The notes beneath the pieces are model-generated. The model ran no database searches. It was given only the letters and a program-made list of their open reading frames with translations, and had not been told where the DNA came from. This document shows positions 30,412 to 39,500 of a stretch of DNA of 64,000 nucleotides, piece after piece. Source of the stretch: Thiohalomonas sp041685045 (GTDB lineage: Bacteria; Pseudomonadota; Gammaproteobacteria; Thiohalomonadales; Thiohalomonadaceae); the NCBI GenBank assembly GCA_041685045.1, contig JAWLGP010000022.1, positions 1 through 64,000 of the forward strand, given 5' to 3'. Every line of letters begins with the position of its first letter. The first letter of the stretch is position 1. The translations under genes and the position numbers were made by a program.

Positions 30412-31371
30412 ATGACGACTTACGATGTATTCAACGGCGACGCCGACGGGATCTGCGCGTTGCACCAGTTGCGCCTGGCCGAACCGGTAGACGATGCAAT
30501 CCTGGTGACCGGCGTCAAGCGTGAGATCGATCTGTTGCGGCGGGTGAGTGCAAATGCGGGGGACCGGGTGACCGTGCTCGACGTCTCCCTCGACAAGAAC
30601 CGTGACGATCTGGTACGCCTGCTGAACATCGGGGCATCGGTACTCTACGTCGACCATCACTTTGCCGGAGAGATCCCGGCGTCGGCCAACCTGCAGACGC
30701 TCATCGACACCGCGCCCGACGTCTGCACCAGTCTGCTGGTCGACGCCCATCTGAAGGGTCGCTTTCGCCCCTGGGCGGTCGCCGCCGCCTTTGGTGACAA
30801 CCTGCACGATGCGGCGCGCCGCGCCGCCGAACCGCTTGACCTTTCCGCCGACCAGCTCGACCAGCTGAACGAGTTGGGCACCTGCCTCAACTACAACGGC
30901 TACGGCGCGGCATTGGAGGACCTGTTCTTCCCACCCGATGAACTCTACCGGAAGGTCCGGCCGTATGCGGATCCGTTTGCGTTCATCGCGGAGGAGCCGG
31001 CCTATGCCACCTTGCGCGACGGCTACTTCGCCGACATGGGCCGCGCCGAGGCGCTGCAGCCCGAGACCGCTGGCGAGGGATATGCGGTCTACCTGCTCCC
31101 GGATACCAAATGGAGCCGCCGGGTCAGCGGCGTTTATGGCAATGCCCTCGCCCGACGCTTCCCCGAGCGGGCCCACGCCCTGTTGTCGGAGATGCCGGAC
31201 GGCAGCTTCCGCGTCAGTGTGCGCGCACCCAAGTCGCGGCCGGAGGGAGCCGACGAACTCTGCCGCGAGTTCCCCACCGGGGGTGGGCGCAAGGCGGCGG
31301 CCGGGATCAATTCGCTGCCGGCCGAACTCTACCAGCCGTTTGTGGAGCGCTTCCGCCAGAGCTATTCCTGA
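30412..31371 (+). CDS. DHH-family phosphoesterase
   Basis: A 319-aa cytoplasmic protein with the motifs NGDADG (Asp10, Asp12), LDVSLDKN (Asp57) and DHH (81-83), which bind two metal ions in DHH/DHHA1 phosphoesterases. A C-terminal DHHA1-type segment reads FPTGGGRKAAAGIN. Related enzymes hydrolyse short oligonucleotides, pAp or cyclic dinucleotides; the substrate here cannot be told. Its position directly before an HD-GYP protein makes degradation of linear dinucleotides from cyclic-di-GMP an attractive but unproven role. The start has a GGAG site 6-7 nt upstream. Confidence 0.85.
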   Translation: MTTYDVFNGDADGICALHQLRLAEPVDDAILVTGVKREIDLLRRVSANAGDRVTVLDVSLDKNRDDLVRLLNIGASVLYVDHHFAGEIPASANLQTLIDTAPDVCTSLLVDAHLKGRFRPWAVAAAFGDNLHDAARRAAEPLDLSADQLDQLNELGTCLNYNGYGAALEDLFFPPDELYRKVRPYADPFAFIAEEPAYATLRDGYFADMGRAEALQPETAGEGYAVYLLPDTKWSRRVSGVYGNALARRFPERAHALLSEMPDGSFRVSVRAPKSRPEGADELCREFPTGGGRKAAAGINSLPAELYQPFVERFRQSYS

Positions 31372-31423
31372 ACCGAATCCCTAACTGTTTCTATGGGATT
31401 TGCGCGGCACATTACGGTACGAT

Positions 31424-31447
31424 GGGGGCTCACATTGTCGAGCCCCC
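31424..31447 (+). promoter_or_regulatory. hairpin abutting the start of the HD-GYP gene
   Basis: GGGGGCTC (31424-31431) and GAGCCCCC (31440-31447) form a perfect 8-bp GC stem with an 8-nt loop, ending 3 nt before the chosen ATG. No T-tract follows, so termination of the DHH transcript is less likely than an effect on translation start. Confidence 0.5.
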
Positions 31448-31450
31448 GAC

Positions 31451-33997
31451 ATGGCCGCCTCGCCGCGTAATCTCACTCGCCGCATCCTGCTGCCGCTGAC
31501 CGCGGCGGCGGCCATTTTCGTGCTGGCCTTTCTGGTACTGGTCGACTCGGTGCTCAGCAGTTGGACCGACGAGGGACTGCGGGCACGGGTAAGAGCGGCC
31601 GATGCCTATATCGATACCGAACTGCGTCACCATCACCACGGTCTCGCAGTTCTGTCGGCGGCGCTGGCCCACGACAGGGATCTGCGTGACGCGCTGGCGC
31701 AGGCGGACCACGAGGGGCTGCAACGGATCGCCCACCGCTATCTCGACCAAATCACCGGCACCGAGCTCTCCGAACTCCTGATCCTGGCGCCCGATCGCAC
31801 GCTCATGACCTGGGTCGAGGGCATGCCGGCGGACGACGGACGGCCGATGCGCCTGAAGGTGGTCGACCACGCGGAGCAGGCGGGCACCACCGCCGTCGGT
31901 CTCGCCGTCTGCAGCCACGGCCGGCTGCGGCTGTGGAGCGCCCTTCCCGTGTACGACAGGGGTCAACGACTACTCGCGTTCGTGGTGCTGGCCACCAATA
32001 TCGACGAGATCCTGCACAGTGCGGACCGGTTCTTCGACCTGCGCCATCTGGTCATCATCGACAAGGGCTACATCGGCGGCATCGGCGCCGACGACGTGCA
32101 ACCCATCGACCCGGATGTCCCCCCGCTCGACAGCACACCGTATCGGCACCTGTACGCGGTCGACAGCTCGCTGCCGGAGGTGCCGCCCGCACTGCACGAA
32201 CTGCTGGTGCAGGATCGGCTGCAGGCCCTCGCACAAGGCGTCCGTATCGGTGGCACCAGCGGCAGTTACTTCAGCGGTACCGTGCCGCTGGAAGACATCG
32301 AGGGCAATCTGATCGGCCGGGTGGTAACGCTCAAGGAGATTTCCGCCGAAGAGGGCCTAATCCGCCAAGTCGCCTTCGCCGTGGGCGGCGTAGGCCTGCT
32401 GTTGGGCGGCGTGCTCTACCTGATGCTCTATCGCACCACCCGCCATACCGAGCGCGAGCTCGACCGCACCCATGCGGAGCTGGAGGACTCCCACCGCGTA
32501 CTGGCCCAGGCCTACCGCGACTGGAAGGATTCCATCGACGCCATCGGCGAACCGATCTTCCTGCACGATGCCGAATACCGCATCCTTCGCGCCAATCGGG
32601 CCTACACCCAATGCGCCGGCATGCCGCTGGAGGCGATCCTGGGGAAGCCGTACTGGCAGGTGTTTCCCCTCGCTGACGGCCCGCTGGCCGGCTGTGCAAC
32701 GGCCCGGTCCGAAGGCAAGGCGCAGGCGACCGGCGACGAGCTGCAGCACCGCGGCCGCAGCTACGTCAGCCGCGGCTTCCCGGTGCTGGAAAACGGCGAC
32801 TACCGCTATTCCGTGCACATCCTCGAGGACATTACCGAACGGGTGCAGATGACCGAATCCCTGCGCCGCGAAAACCGGGCACGGCGCATCGTCTCCGCCA
32901 GCAACCAGACCCTGATCCGTGCCGTCGACGAAGAGCTGTTGGCGCAACGCATCTGCGATATCGTGACCGGGATCGGGGAATACCGGATGGCCTTTGTCGC
33001 CGCCCGGGATGTGGGAAACCGACAGCGCATCGTTTTCCGGGCCGCATCGGGAGTGGAATTGGAGCGGCTGCACGAGTTGAACCTTGACTGGCTCAGCGAG
33101 ACATCGGTGGCCCGCTGCCTACGCAGCGGCGAACCACAGGTTACGCAGACACTGCGGACGCAGTCGCAGAGCGAAGCCGCTTGGCTGCACGAGCGCTTCG
33201 GGTGTGACAGCGTGCTCGCGCTGCCTTTGACTTACGATCAGGTCACCTCGGGCGCCCTGGTGATCTGCTCGGCGGCCGAGCGGGACTTCAATGCCGAGGA
33301 GCAGGAGCTGCTTTCGGAACTGGCGGCCGATCTGGCCTTCGGTCTCGTCGCCCTGCGCAGCGACGACGCCCGGCGCTACGCGGAGCACCAGCGGCTGCAA
33401 CTACTGGAGAAGCTGGAGTCCACCCTGGAAAACACGGTGCAGGCGATGGCCGCCGCGCTGGAAGCGCGGGACCCCTACACCGCGGGACACCAGCGCCGGG
33501 TGGCGGAGCTTGCCGCGACCATCGCCCGGGACCTGGGCCTGCCCGCCGAAGAGGTGGAGGCGGTCCGCATGGCCGGCATCCTGCACGACATCGGCAAGAT
33601 CTACGTGCCGGCCGAGATCCTCAGCAAACCGGGCCAGCTCATCCCCATCGAGTTCGAACTGGTCAAGACGCACGTCGACGTCAGCTACGACATTCTCAAG
33701 GCCATCGACTTCCCGTGGCCGGTGGCCGAGATCGTGTATCAGCACCACGAACGCCTGGACGGCTCCGGTTACCCCAGGGGCCTGAAAGGTGATGAAATCC
33801 TGCCCGGGTCCCGTATCCTCGCGGTGGCCGACGTGATCGAGGCGATGGGTACGCACCGGCCGTACCGGCCGGGACTCAGCATCGACGCCGCGCTGGAAGA
33901 GATCGCCGCCAAACGCGGCAGCCACTTCGATGCCGCGGTGGTCGATGTCTGTCTCAAGCTGTTCAGGGAGAAGGGGTATGCCATCGATGCGGTTTGA
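31451..33997 (+). CDS. membrane sensor PAS-GAF-HD-GYP phosphodiesterase
   Basis: An 848-aa protein predicted to hydrolyse cyclic-di-GMP. Membrane helices at about 13-36 and 306-328 enclose a large periplasmic sensor region resembling a Cache-type domain. A PAS domain (about 360-470, WKDSIDAIGEPIFLHDAEYR...KPYWQVFPLADGPLAGC) and a GAF domain (about 485-640) follow. The HD-GYP domain has H712-D713 (LHDIGKI) and HHERLDGSGYPRG with GYP near 773. The PAS is strikingly similar to the first PAS of the DHp-only protein. The start is uncertain: the ATG has no clear ribosome site and sits behind a hairpin; TTG at 31400 is an alternative. Confidence 0.92.
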   Translation: MAASPRNLTRRILLPLTAAAAIFVLAFLVLVDSVLSSWTDEGLRARVRAADAYIDTELRHHHHGLAVLSAALAHDRDLRDALAQADHEGLQRIAHRYLDQITGTELSELLILAPDRTLMTWVEGMPADDGRPMRLKVVDHAEQAGTTAVGLAVCSHGRLRLWSALPVYDRGQRLLAFVVLATNIDEILHSADRFFDLRHLVIIDKGYIGGIGADDVQPIDPDVPPLDSTPYRHLYAVDSSLPEVPPALHELLVQDRLQALAQGVRIGGTSGSYFSGTVPLEDIEGNLIGRVVTLKEISAEEGLIRQVAFAVGGVGLLLGGVLYLMLYRTTRHTERELDRTHAELEDSHRVLAQAYRDWKDSIDAIGEPIFLHDAEYRILRANRAYTQCAGMPLEAILGKPYWQVFPLADGPLAGCATARSEGKAQATGDELQHRGRSYVSRGFPVLENGDYRYSVHILEDITERVQMTESLRRENRARRIVSASNQTLIRAVDEELLAQRICDIVTGIGEYRMAFVAARDVGNRQRIVFRAASGVELERLHELNLDWLSETSVARCLRSGEPQVTQTLRTQSQSEAAWLHERFGCDSVLALPLTYDQVTSGALVICSAAERDFNAEEQELLSELAADLAFGLVALRSDDARRYAEHQRLQLLEKLESTLENTVQAMAAALEARDPYTAGHQRRVAELAATIARDLGLPAEEVEAVRMAGILHDIGKIYVPAEILSKPGQLIPIEFELVKTHVDVSYDILKAIDFPWPVAEIVYQHHERLDGSGYPRGLKGDEILPGSRILAVADVIEAMGTHRPYRPGLSIDAALEEIAAKRGSHFDAAVVDVCLKLFREKGYAIDAV

Positions 33998-34012
33998 GGC
34001 TGGGCCGGGGCA

Positions 34013-34029
34013 CAATAGGACAGGATTAC
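34013..34029. repeat. fragment of CAGGAT-type repeat
   Basis: CAATAGGACAGGATTAC is a short partial copy of the CAGGAT family directly before the 34-kb tandem array. Confidence 0.5.
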
Positions 34030-34030
34030 A

Positions 34031-34525
34031 GCCAGGTAGGATGGGCAAAGGAGCGAAGCGACGTGCCCATCGATATGACATTGATGGGCACGCTGCGCTT
34101 TGCCCATCCTACGGCCTTACCCCGCGGTGTGGTGACGACTGCATGGATGCAGCTAGGTAGGATGGGCAAAGGAGCGAAGCGACGTGCCCATCGAATATGG
34201 CATTGATGGGCACGCTGCGCTTTGCCCATCCTACGGCCTTACCCCCGCGGTGTGGTGACGACTGCATGGATGCAGCCAGGTAGGATGGGCAAAGGAGCGA
34301 AGCGACGTGCCCATCGAATTATGGCATTGATGGGCACGCTGCGCTTTGCCCATCCTACGGCCTTACCCCGCGGTGTGGTGACGACTGCATGGATGCAGCC
34401 AGGTAGGATGGGCAAAGGAGCGAAGCGACGTGCCCATCGAATATGACATTGATGGGCACGCTGCACTTTGCCCATCCTACGGCCTTAAACCCGCAGTTTG
34501 GTGACGACTGCGGTTCCCAGGCTCA
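34031..34525. repeat. tandem array of four ~122-bp hairpin units
   Basis: Units start with GTAGGATGGGCAAAGGAGCG at 34036, 34157, 34280 and 34403 (spacings 121, 123, 123). Each is a long inverted repeat: the first half returns as GCGCTTTGCCCATCCTAC about 50 bp later. Units are joined by a linker containing GTGACGACTGCATGGATGCA. Small differences between units argue for real tandem duplication rather than assembly error. Confidence 0.92.
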
Positions 34526-34538
34526 CCACATCCGTCAT

Positions 34539-34575
34539 GATCCTGTCTTCCTGAAAAATCCTGTCAATCCTGTGA
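34539..34575. repeat. CAGGAT-type dispersed repeat, single arm
   Basis: ATCCTGTCTTCCTGAAAAAT followed by CCTGTCAATCCTGTG is a solitary arm of the CAGGAT family, in the orientation of the right arm of the paired elements. It lies between the fourth and fifth copies of the hairpin repeat. Confidence 0.75.
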
Positions 34576-34583
34576 ACTAGCCA

Positions 34584-34665
34584 AGTAGGATGGGCAAAGG
34601 AGCGAAGCGACGTGCCCATCGAATATGACATTGTTGGCACGCTGCGCTTTGCCCATCCTACGGCC
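34584..34665. repeat. isolated fifth copy of the 34-kb hairpin repeat
   Basis: GTAGGATGGGCAAAGGAGCG reappears and the inverted half ends in GCCCATCCTACGGCC. It is separated from the tandem array by a CAGGAT-type arm and sits 28 bp before the oxyR start. It lacks the joining linker. Confidence 0.85.
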
Positions 34666-34692
34666 TGTGAAATAGGACCTCGGCAAACAGCC

Positions 34693-35604
34693 ATGAACCT
34701 GCGTGATCTGGAATACCTGGTGGCGTTGGATGAGGAGCGCCACTTCCATCGTGCGGCGGCGCGCTGCTTCGTCAGCCAGCCGACCCTGAGCGGTCAAATC
34801 AAGAAGCTGGAAGAGACGCTGGGTGTGGTGCTGGTCGAGCGCGATGGGCGGCGAGTGCGCATGACCGAACCGGGCCGCGAGATCGCGGTGCAGGCGCGGC
34901 GGGTACTTGCCGAAGCCCGCGCCATCCGCGACCTGGCCGCTACCTTTCGTGACCCGCTGGTGGGTCGGGTGCAAGTAGGGGTGATCCCGACCATCGCCCC
35001 CTATCTGCTGCCGTTGCTGGTGCCGCGGCTGCACGCCCGCCATCCCGAGCTTCAGCTGTTCCTGCACGAGCAGCAGACCGGCACCCTGCTTAAACGCCTG
35101 CGCAACGGCGAACTGGACCTGCTGCTGCTCGCCTTGCCGGTGCAGACCGACGAATTTGCGGAGCGGGACCTCTACCGCGAACCGTTTCTGCTGAGCGTCG
35201 CGGCCGACCATGCACTGGCCAGGCGCAAACGGGCGACGCTGGAGGATCTGCGCGGCCGGGAGGTGCTGCTGCTGGAGGAGGGTCACTGCCTGCGTGGACA
35301 GGCGCTCGACGTCTGCCTGCTGGCCGGCGCCAGCGAATACGGCGGTTTTCGCGGCACCAGCCTGGAGACCCTGCGGCAGATGGTGGCCGAGGGGATCGGC
35401 GTCACCCTGATGCCGCAACTGGCGGTCAACGACCAGAGTAATGTGCGATACCTCCCGTTCACCGACCCGGCACCCACCCGCCGCGTCGGCCTGCTCTACC
35501 GCCGCGGCAGCTACCGCCAGACCGCCTTCGACGCCATCGGCGAGGTGGTCCGTGAAGTGGCCGCTGAGGCGCTCGGCAAGTCATATGTCACAGGAATACG
35601 GTAG
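34693..35604 (+). CDS. oxyR: hydrogen-peroxide sensing LysR-type regulator OxyR
   Basis: A 303-aa DNA-binding regulator. The N-terminal winged helix-turn-helix reads MNLRDLEYLVALDEERHFHRAAARCFVSQPTLSGQIKKLE. The effector domain contains EEGHCLRGQALDVC with Cys199 and Cys208, at the same numbers as the peroxide-reactive disulfide of E. coli OxyR. It should activate peroxide-defence genes when oxidised. It is convergent with the peroxiredoxin-glutaredoxin gene, a likely target. Upstream is repeat sequence only, so the promoter must lie within or next to the isolated hairpin copy. Confidence 0.95.
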   Translation: MNLRDLEYLVALDEERHFHRAAARCFVSQPTLSGQIKKLEETLGVVLVERDGRRVRMTEPGREIAVQARRVLAEARAIRDLAATFRDPLVGRVQVGVIPTIAPYLLPLLVPRLHARHPELQLFLHEQQTGTLLKRLRNGELDLLLLALPVQTDEFAERDLYREPFLLSVAADHALARRKRATLEDLRGREVLLLEEGHCLRGQALDVCLLAGASEYGGFRGTSLETLRQMVAEGIGVTLMPQLAVNDQSNVRYLPFTDPAPTRRVGLLYRRGSYRQTAFDAIGEVVREVAAEALGKSYVTGIR

Positions 35605-35613
35605 GCGGTAGGT

Positions 35614-35643
35614 GGAATGTGGGGAATCGTCCCCCCACATTCC
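35614..35643. terminator. hairpin between convergent oxyR and the peroxiredoxin gene
   Basis: GGAATGTGGGG (35614-35624) pairs with CCCCACATTCC (35633-35643), an 11-bp stem. An outer pair GGTAGGTGG / CCACCTACC may extend it. It has no T-tract but lies exactly between two converging genes, where a bidirectional stop would be expected. Confidence 0.6.
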
Positions 35644-35663
35644 ATATGCCATATACCACCTAC

Positions 35664-36392
35664 CTAACCGAGGTACTTCTCCAGATCGTCCGAACCACCG
35701 ATGTGGCGGCCGTCGATGAAGATCTGCGGCACCGTGTCCCGCCCGGTCATGGCCCGTACCGAACGCAGGGTGGCGTCCTGGCCCAACACGACCTCCTCAT
35801 AGGCCATGCCCCGCTCCGTCAACATCTGCTTGGCCTTGGCGCAGAACGGGCAACCCGGACGGGTGATGATGCTCACCGGCACCGGCTTCTTCGCGTTCGG
35901 GTTGATGTAGTTGAGCATGGTGTCGGCATCGGAGACCTCGAACGGATCGCCCGGCTTCTCCGGCTCGATGAACATCTTTTCGATGGTGCCGTCCTTCACC
36001 AGCATCGAGTAGCGCCAGGAGCGCTTGCCGAAGCCGAGGTTGGACTTGTCCACCAGCATGCCCATGCCCTCGCTGAACTCGCCGTTGCCGTCCGGGATCA
36101 GGGTGACGTTCTCCGCCTCCTGGTCCTCCTTCCAGGCATTCATGACAAAGGTATCGTTCACCGACAGGCAGATGATGTCGTCCACCCCGTTCTCGTGAAA
36201 CACCGGGGCCAGCTCGTTGTAGCGCGGCAGATGGGTCGACGAACAGGTCGGCGTGAACGCCCCCGGCAGCGAGAACACCACCACCGTCTTGCCCTGGAAC
36301 AGCTCATCGGTGGTCACGTCCACCCATTCCCCACCCTGACGGGTCTTGAACACCACGCTGGGGACCTTCTGGCCTTCTCGATTGTTCAGCAT
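35664..36392 (-). CDS. hybrid peroxiredoxin-glutaredoxin
   Basis: A 242-aa fusion that reduces hydroperoxides with glutathione as electron source. The peroxiredoxin 5-type domain (about 1-160) has the peroxidatic cysteine Cys50 in GAFTPTCSSTH. The C-terminal glutaredoxin domain has the CPFC motif at 181-184 (RPGCPFCAKAK) and the cis-Pro segment TVPQIF. The ATG at 36392 is preceded by GGAGAGG at 5 nt. Such fusions are often OxyR-regulated, and the convergent oxyR neighbour agrees with that. Confidence 0.96.
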   Translation of the reverse strand: MLNNREGQKVPSVVFKTRQGGEWVDVTTDELFQGKTVVVFSLPGAFTPTCSSTHLPRYNELAPVFHENGVDDIICLSVNDTFVMNAWKEDQEAENVTLIPDGNGEFSEGMGMLVDKSNLGFGKRSWRYSMLVKDGTIEKMFIEPEKPGDPFEVSDADTMLNYINPNAKKPVPVSIITRPGCPFCAKAKQMLTERGMAYEEVVLGQDATLRSVRAMTGRDTVPQIFIDGRHIGGSDDLEKYLG

Positions 36393-36571
36393 TTTTCCTC
36401 TCCTGTTGGCGGCAAACTGTATTTCAGTGAGGGAAGTATGGGTAATCGGCGAGACCAAAGGAAATTGTTTGTTCGTATTAAGTCGATAGCTTTTGCCTAT
36501 CAAGCGTACCCTCCGTCTTCCGGGGCTTTTTGCGTTATCCTAGCGCCCCCTTTGGAACCTGATCGATAGCT

Positions 36572-39500
36572 GTGGCCGCCCCGCCCGTCAAACCGACCGT
36601 CAGCCAAATCAGTGAAGCCTGCGGCCCGAATGCATTCGGGCGCGGGCAGCGCTATTTCCAGCAAGGCCGGGTGCTGTCGCTCCAGTGGAATGCCAGTCAG
36701 CGCGAGCTTTCCGGCCGGGTGGAGGGCAGAGAAGCGGTCCCCTACGAGCAGGTCGTCTATATCGGACGGGGCCGCGACCCGGAGATCGACGGCGAGTGTG
36801 ACTGCCCGGTCGGCTACAACTGCAAGCACGTGGCGGCACTGCTCATCGCCTGGTCCAGCCAGGACGAACAGCGGCCCCGCGAAGAGGGCCTCGAGCGCTG
36901 GCGCCAACGGCTGGAGAGCCGCCTCGCCAGCCGTCACACGCCCCCGCCCGAGCCGGTGGTGGGGCGCGACACCCTGCTCTATCTGCTCCAGCATCGGCAG
37001 GGCCATGAAGGTCCGGAGTTGCGGCTGGAGGTGGTACGCACCCGCTGGCTGAAGGTGGGCGGCTGGGGCAAGCGCTACGGCTACAACCTGATCGACGTCG
37101 CCTTCAGCTACTATCACCCGCCCGAATGGGTGACCGAAGAGGACCGGCTCATCGCCCGTCTGGTGGTGGGCAGCGGCTATGGGCACGGCTTCAGTCTCGA
37201 AGGCGAGGCGGGCCTGCTGCTGCTTCGGCGCCTGGTCGCCACCGGCCGCTGCTATTTTGATTCTCCCGATCGGTCGCCGCTGCACTTTGCGCCACCGCGC
37301 CCGGCCCACTTTTCCTGGGCCGATACCGATGAGGGGCGCCGCCTGCAGGTCGAGCTGGCCGATACCGTGAACTGGGTGCTGGTCCCGTCGACCCCGCCCT
37401 GCTACATCGACACCGCCACCGGCGCCTGCGGCGCCATCGAACAGCCGCTGGAGGAGGAGCTGTTCCGATCGCTGTGTGAACTGCCGCCGCTGCCGTCCAG
37501 CAAAACCGCCGAATTCAGTCGTTATCTGCTCCCGCTGCTGCCGGCCGGGGCGGACTTGCCGTTACCGGCCAAGCTCGACCTGCGGCCGTTGGCCGTGCCG
37601 GCGCGGCCGGTGGTGGGGTTACGGGGGCTCAGCTACGGCGAAGGCATCATCCACGTGGCACGGTTGTCGTTCCGCTACCAGGACCTCGAAGTGGCACCGT
37701 TCACCGCCGACGGCCAAAACCGCCTGCTGTTGCAGCACGACGGGATCGAGTGGGATCTCCAGCGCGACCTCGAAGGTGAGGCCCGCGCACTGCAGCGGCT
37801 GGCCGGACACGGCTTTATACCGGTGGTGGTGGACGGCGATACCGCACAGCTTGACTTCATCGTCGAGGCGGACAACCGGGCCGAATCGGCGGTCCAGTGG
37901 CGCGCATTCATGGAACAGCTGCCGGCGCTGGAGGCCGACGGCTGGGAGATCCGCCGCGACGCCGATTTCCGGCTGCGGTTCGACAGCGTGGAAGCGGTCA
38001 CCGCCGACATCGCCGCCGACGGCGAGGACTGGTTCGATATCGGCCTGTCGGTCGATTTGGCCGGCCAGCGCATTGAGCTGCTGCCGCTGGTGACCCAGTG
38101 GCTGCAACACGGCGATACCGCCGAACACAGGCCGCTGCTGTTCGAGGCGGAACCGGGACACTGGGTCGAGCTGCCGAACGAGCTGGTGCGCGGCATCGCC
38201 GACACCCTGGTCGAACTCTACGACGCACCGGGCGGCGGCGAGGGGCGGCTGCGGCTGTCACGCCACCAGGCGGCGCGCCTGGACGAGCTGGAGCGGCGCA
38301 CCGGCGGGTTGGCGTGGCAGGGCGGCGAACAGGTTCGCGCCCTCGGTAAGAAGCTGCGCAATTTCGCCGGCATTGTGCCGGTCGCTCCTCCGACGGGATT
38401 GCGGGCGGAGCTGCGCGCCTATCAGCAGCGCGGCCTCGACTGGCTGCAGTTCCTGCGCGAATACGGCTTCGCCGGGGTGCTGGCCGACGACATGGGGCTC
38501 GGCAAGACCCTGCAGACGTTGACCCACCTGCTGCTGGAGAAGGAGGCCGGGCGCCTCACGCAGCCGGCACTGGTGGTCGCCCCCACCAGCCTGCTCGGCA
38601 ACTGGCGACGCGAGGCCGAACGCTTTGCGCCGGCGTTGCGCGTGCTGGTCCTGCACGGCCCCGCGCGCAAGGAGTGGTTCGAGCGCCTGGGCGAATTCGA
38701 CCTGGTGATCACCAACTACCCGCTGCTGCCGCGGGACGAGACCGAGCTGTCGGCGCAGCGCTTTTCCCATCTCATCCTGGACGAGGCGCAGACGATCAAA
38801 AACCCCCGCGCCAAGGCCGCCGAGGTGGTACGCGGGCTCGCCGTCGACCACCGGCTCTGCCTCACCGGCACCCCGCTGGAGAATCACCTGGGCGAGCTCT
38901 GGGCCCTGTTCGACTTTTTGATGCCGGGCTTCCTCGGCGAGGAGCGCCGCTTCAACCGGCTCTACCGGAATCCGATCGAAAAGGAGGGCGACGCTCCCCG
39001 CCGGGAGGCGCTGGCCGAACGCATCGCCCCGTTCATGCTGCGCCGCACCAAGCAGGCGGTCGCCGCCGAACTGCCGCCCAAGACGGAAATCCTGCGCAGC
39101 GTCGACCTGGAGCCGGACCAGCGCCGACTTTACGAGACCATCCGCACCGCCATGGCCGAAAAGGTGCGCCAGTTGCTGGCCAGCAAGGGCCTCAAACGCA
39201 GCCACATCGAGGTGCTCGATGCCCTGCTCAAGCTGCGCCAGGTCTGCTGCGACCCGCGCCTGGTGAAGCTGGAGAGCGCCCGCAAGGTACGCCACTCGGC
39301 CAAGCTGGCACTGCTGATGGAGATGCTGCCGGAACTGCTGGAGGAGGGTCGGCGCATCCTGATCTTTTCCCAGTTCAGCACCATGCTCGGGTTGATCGAA
39401 CAGGCGCTCACCGCCGCCAACATCCCCCACGTGAAGCTGACCGGCCAGACCCGCAAACGCGATGCGGTGATCGAACGCTTCCAGGGCGGCGAAGTGCCGG

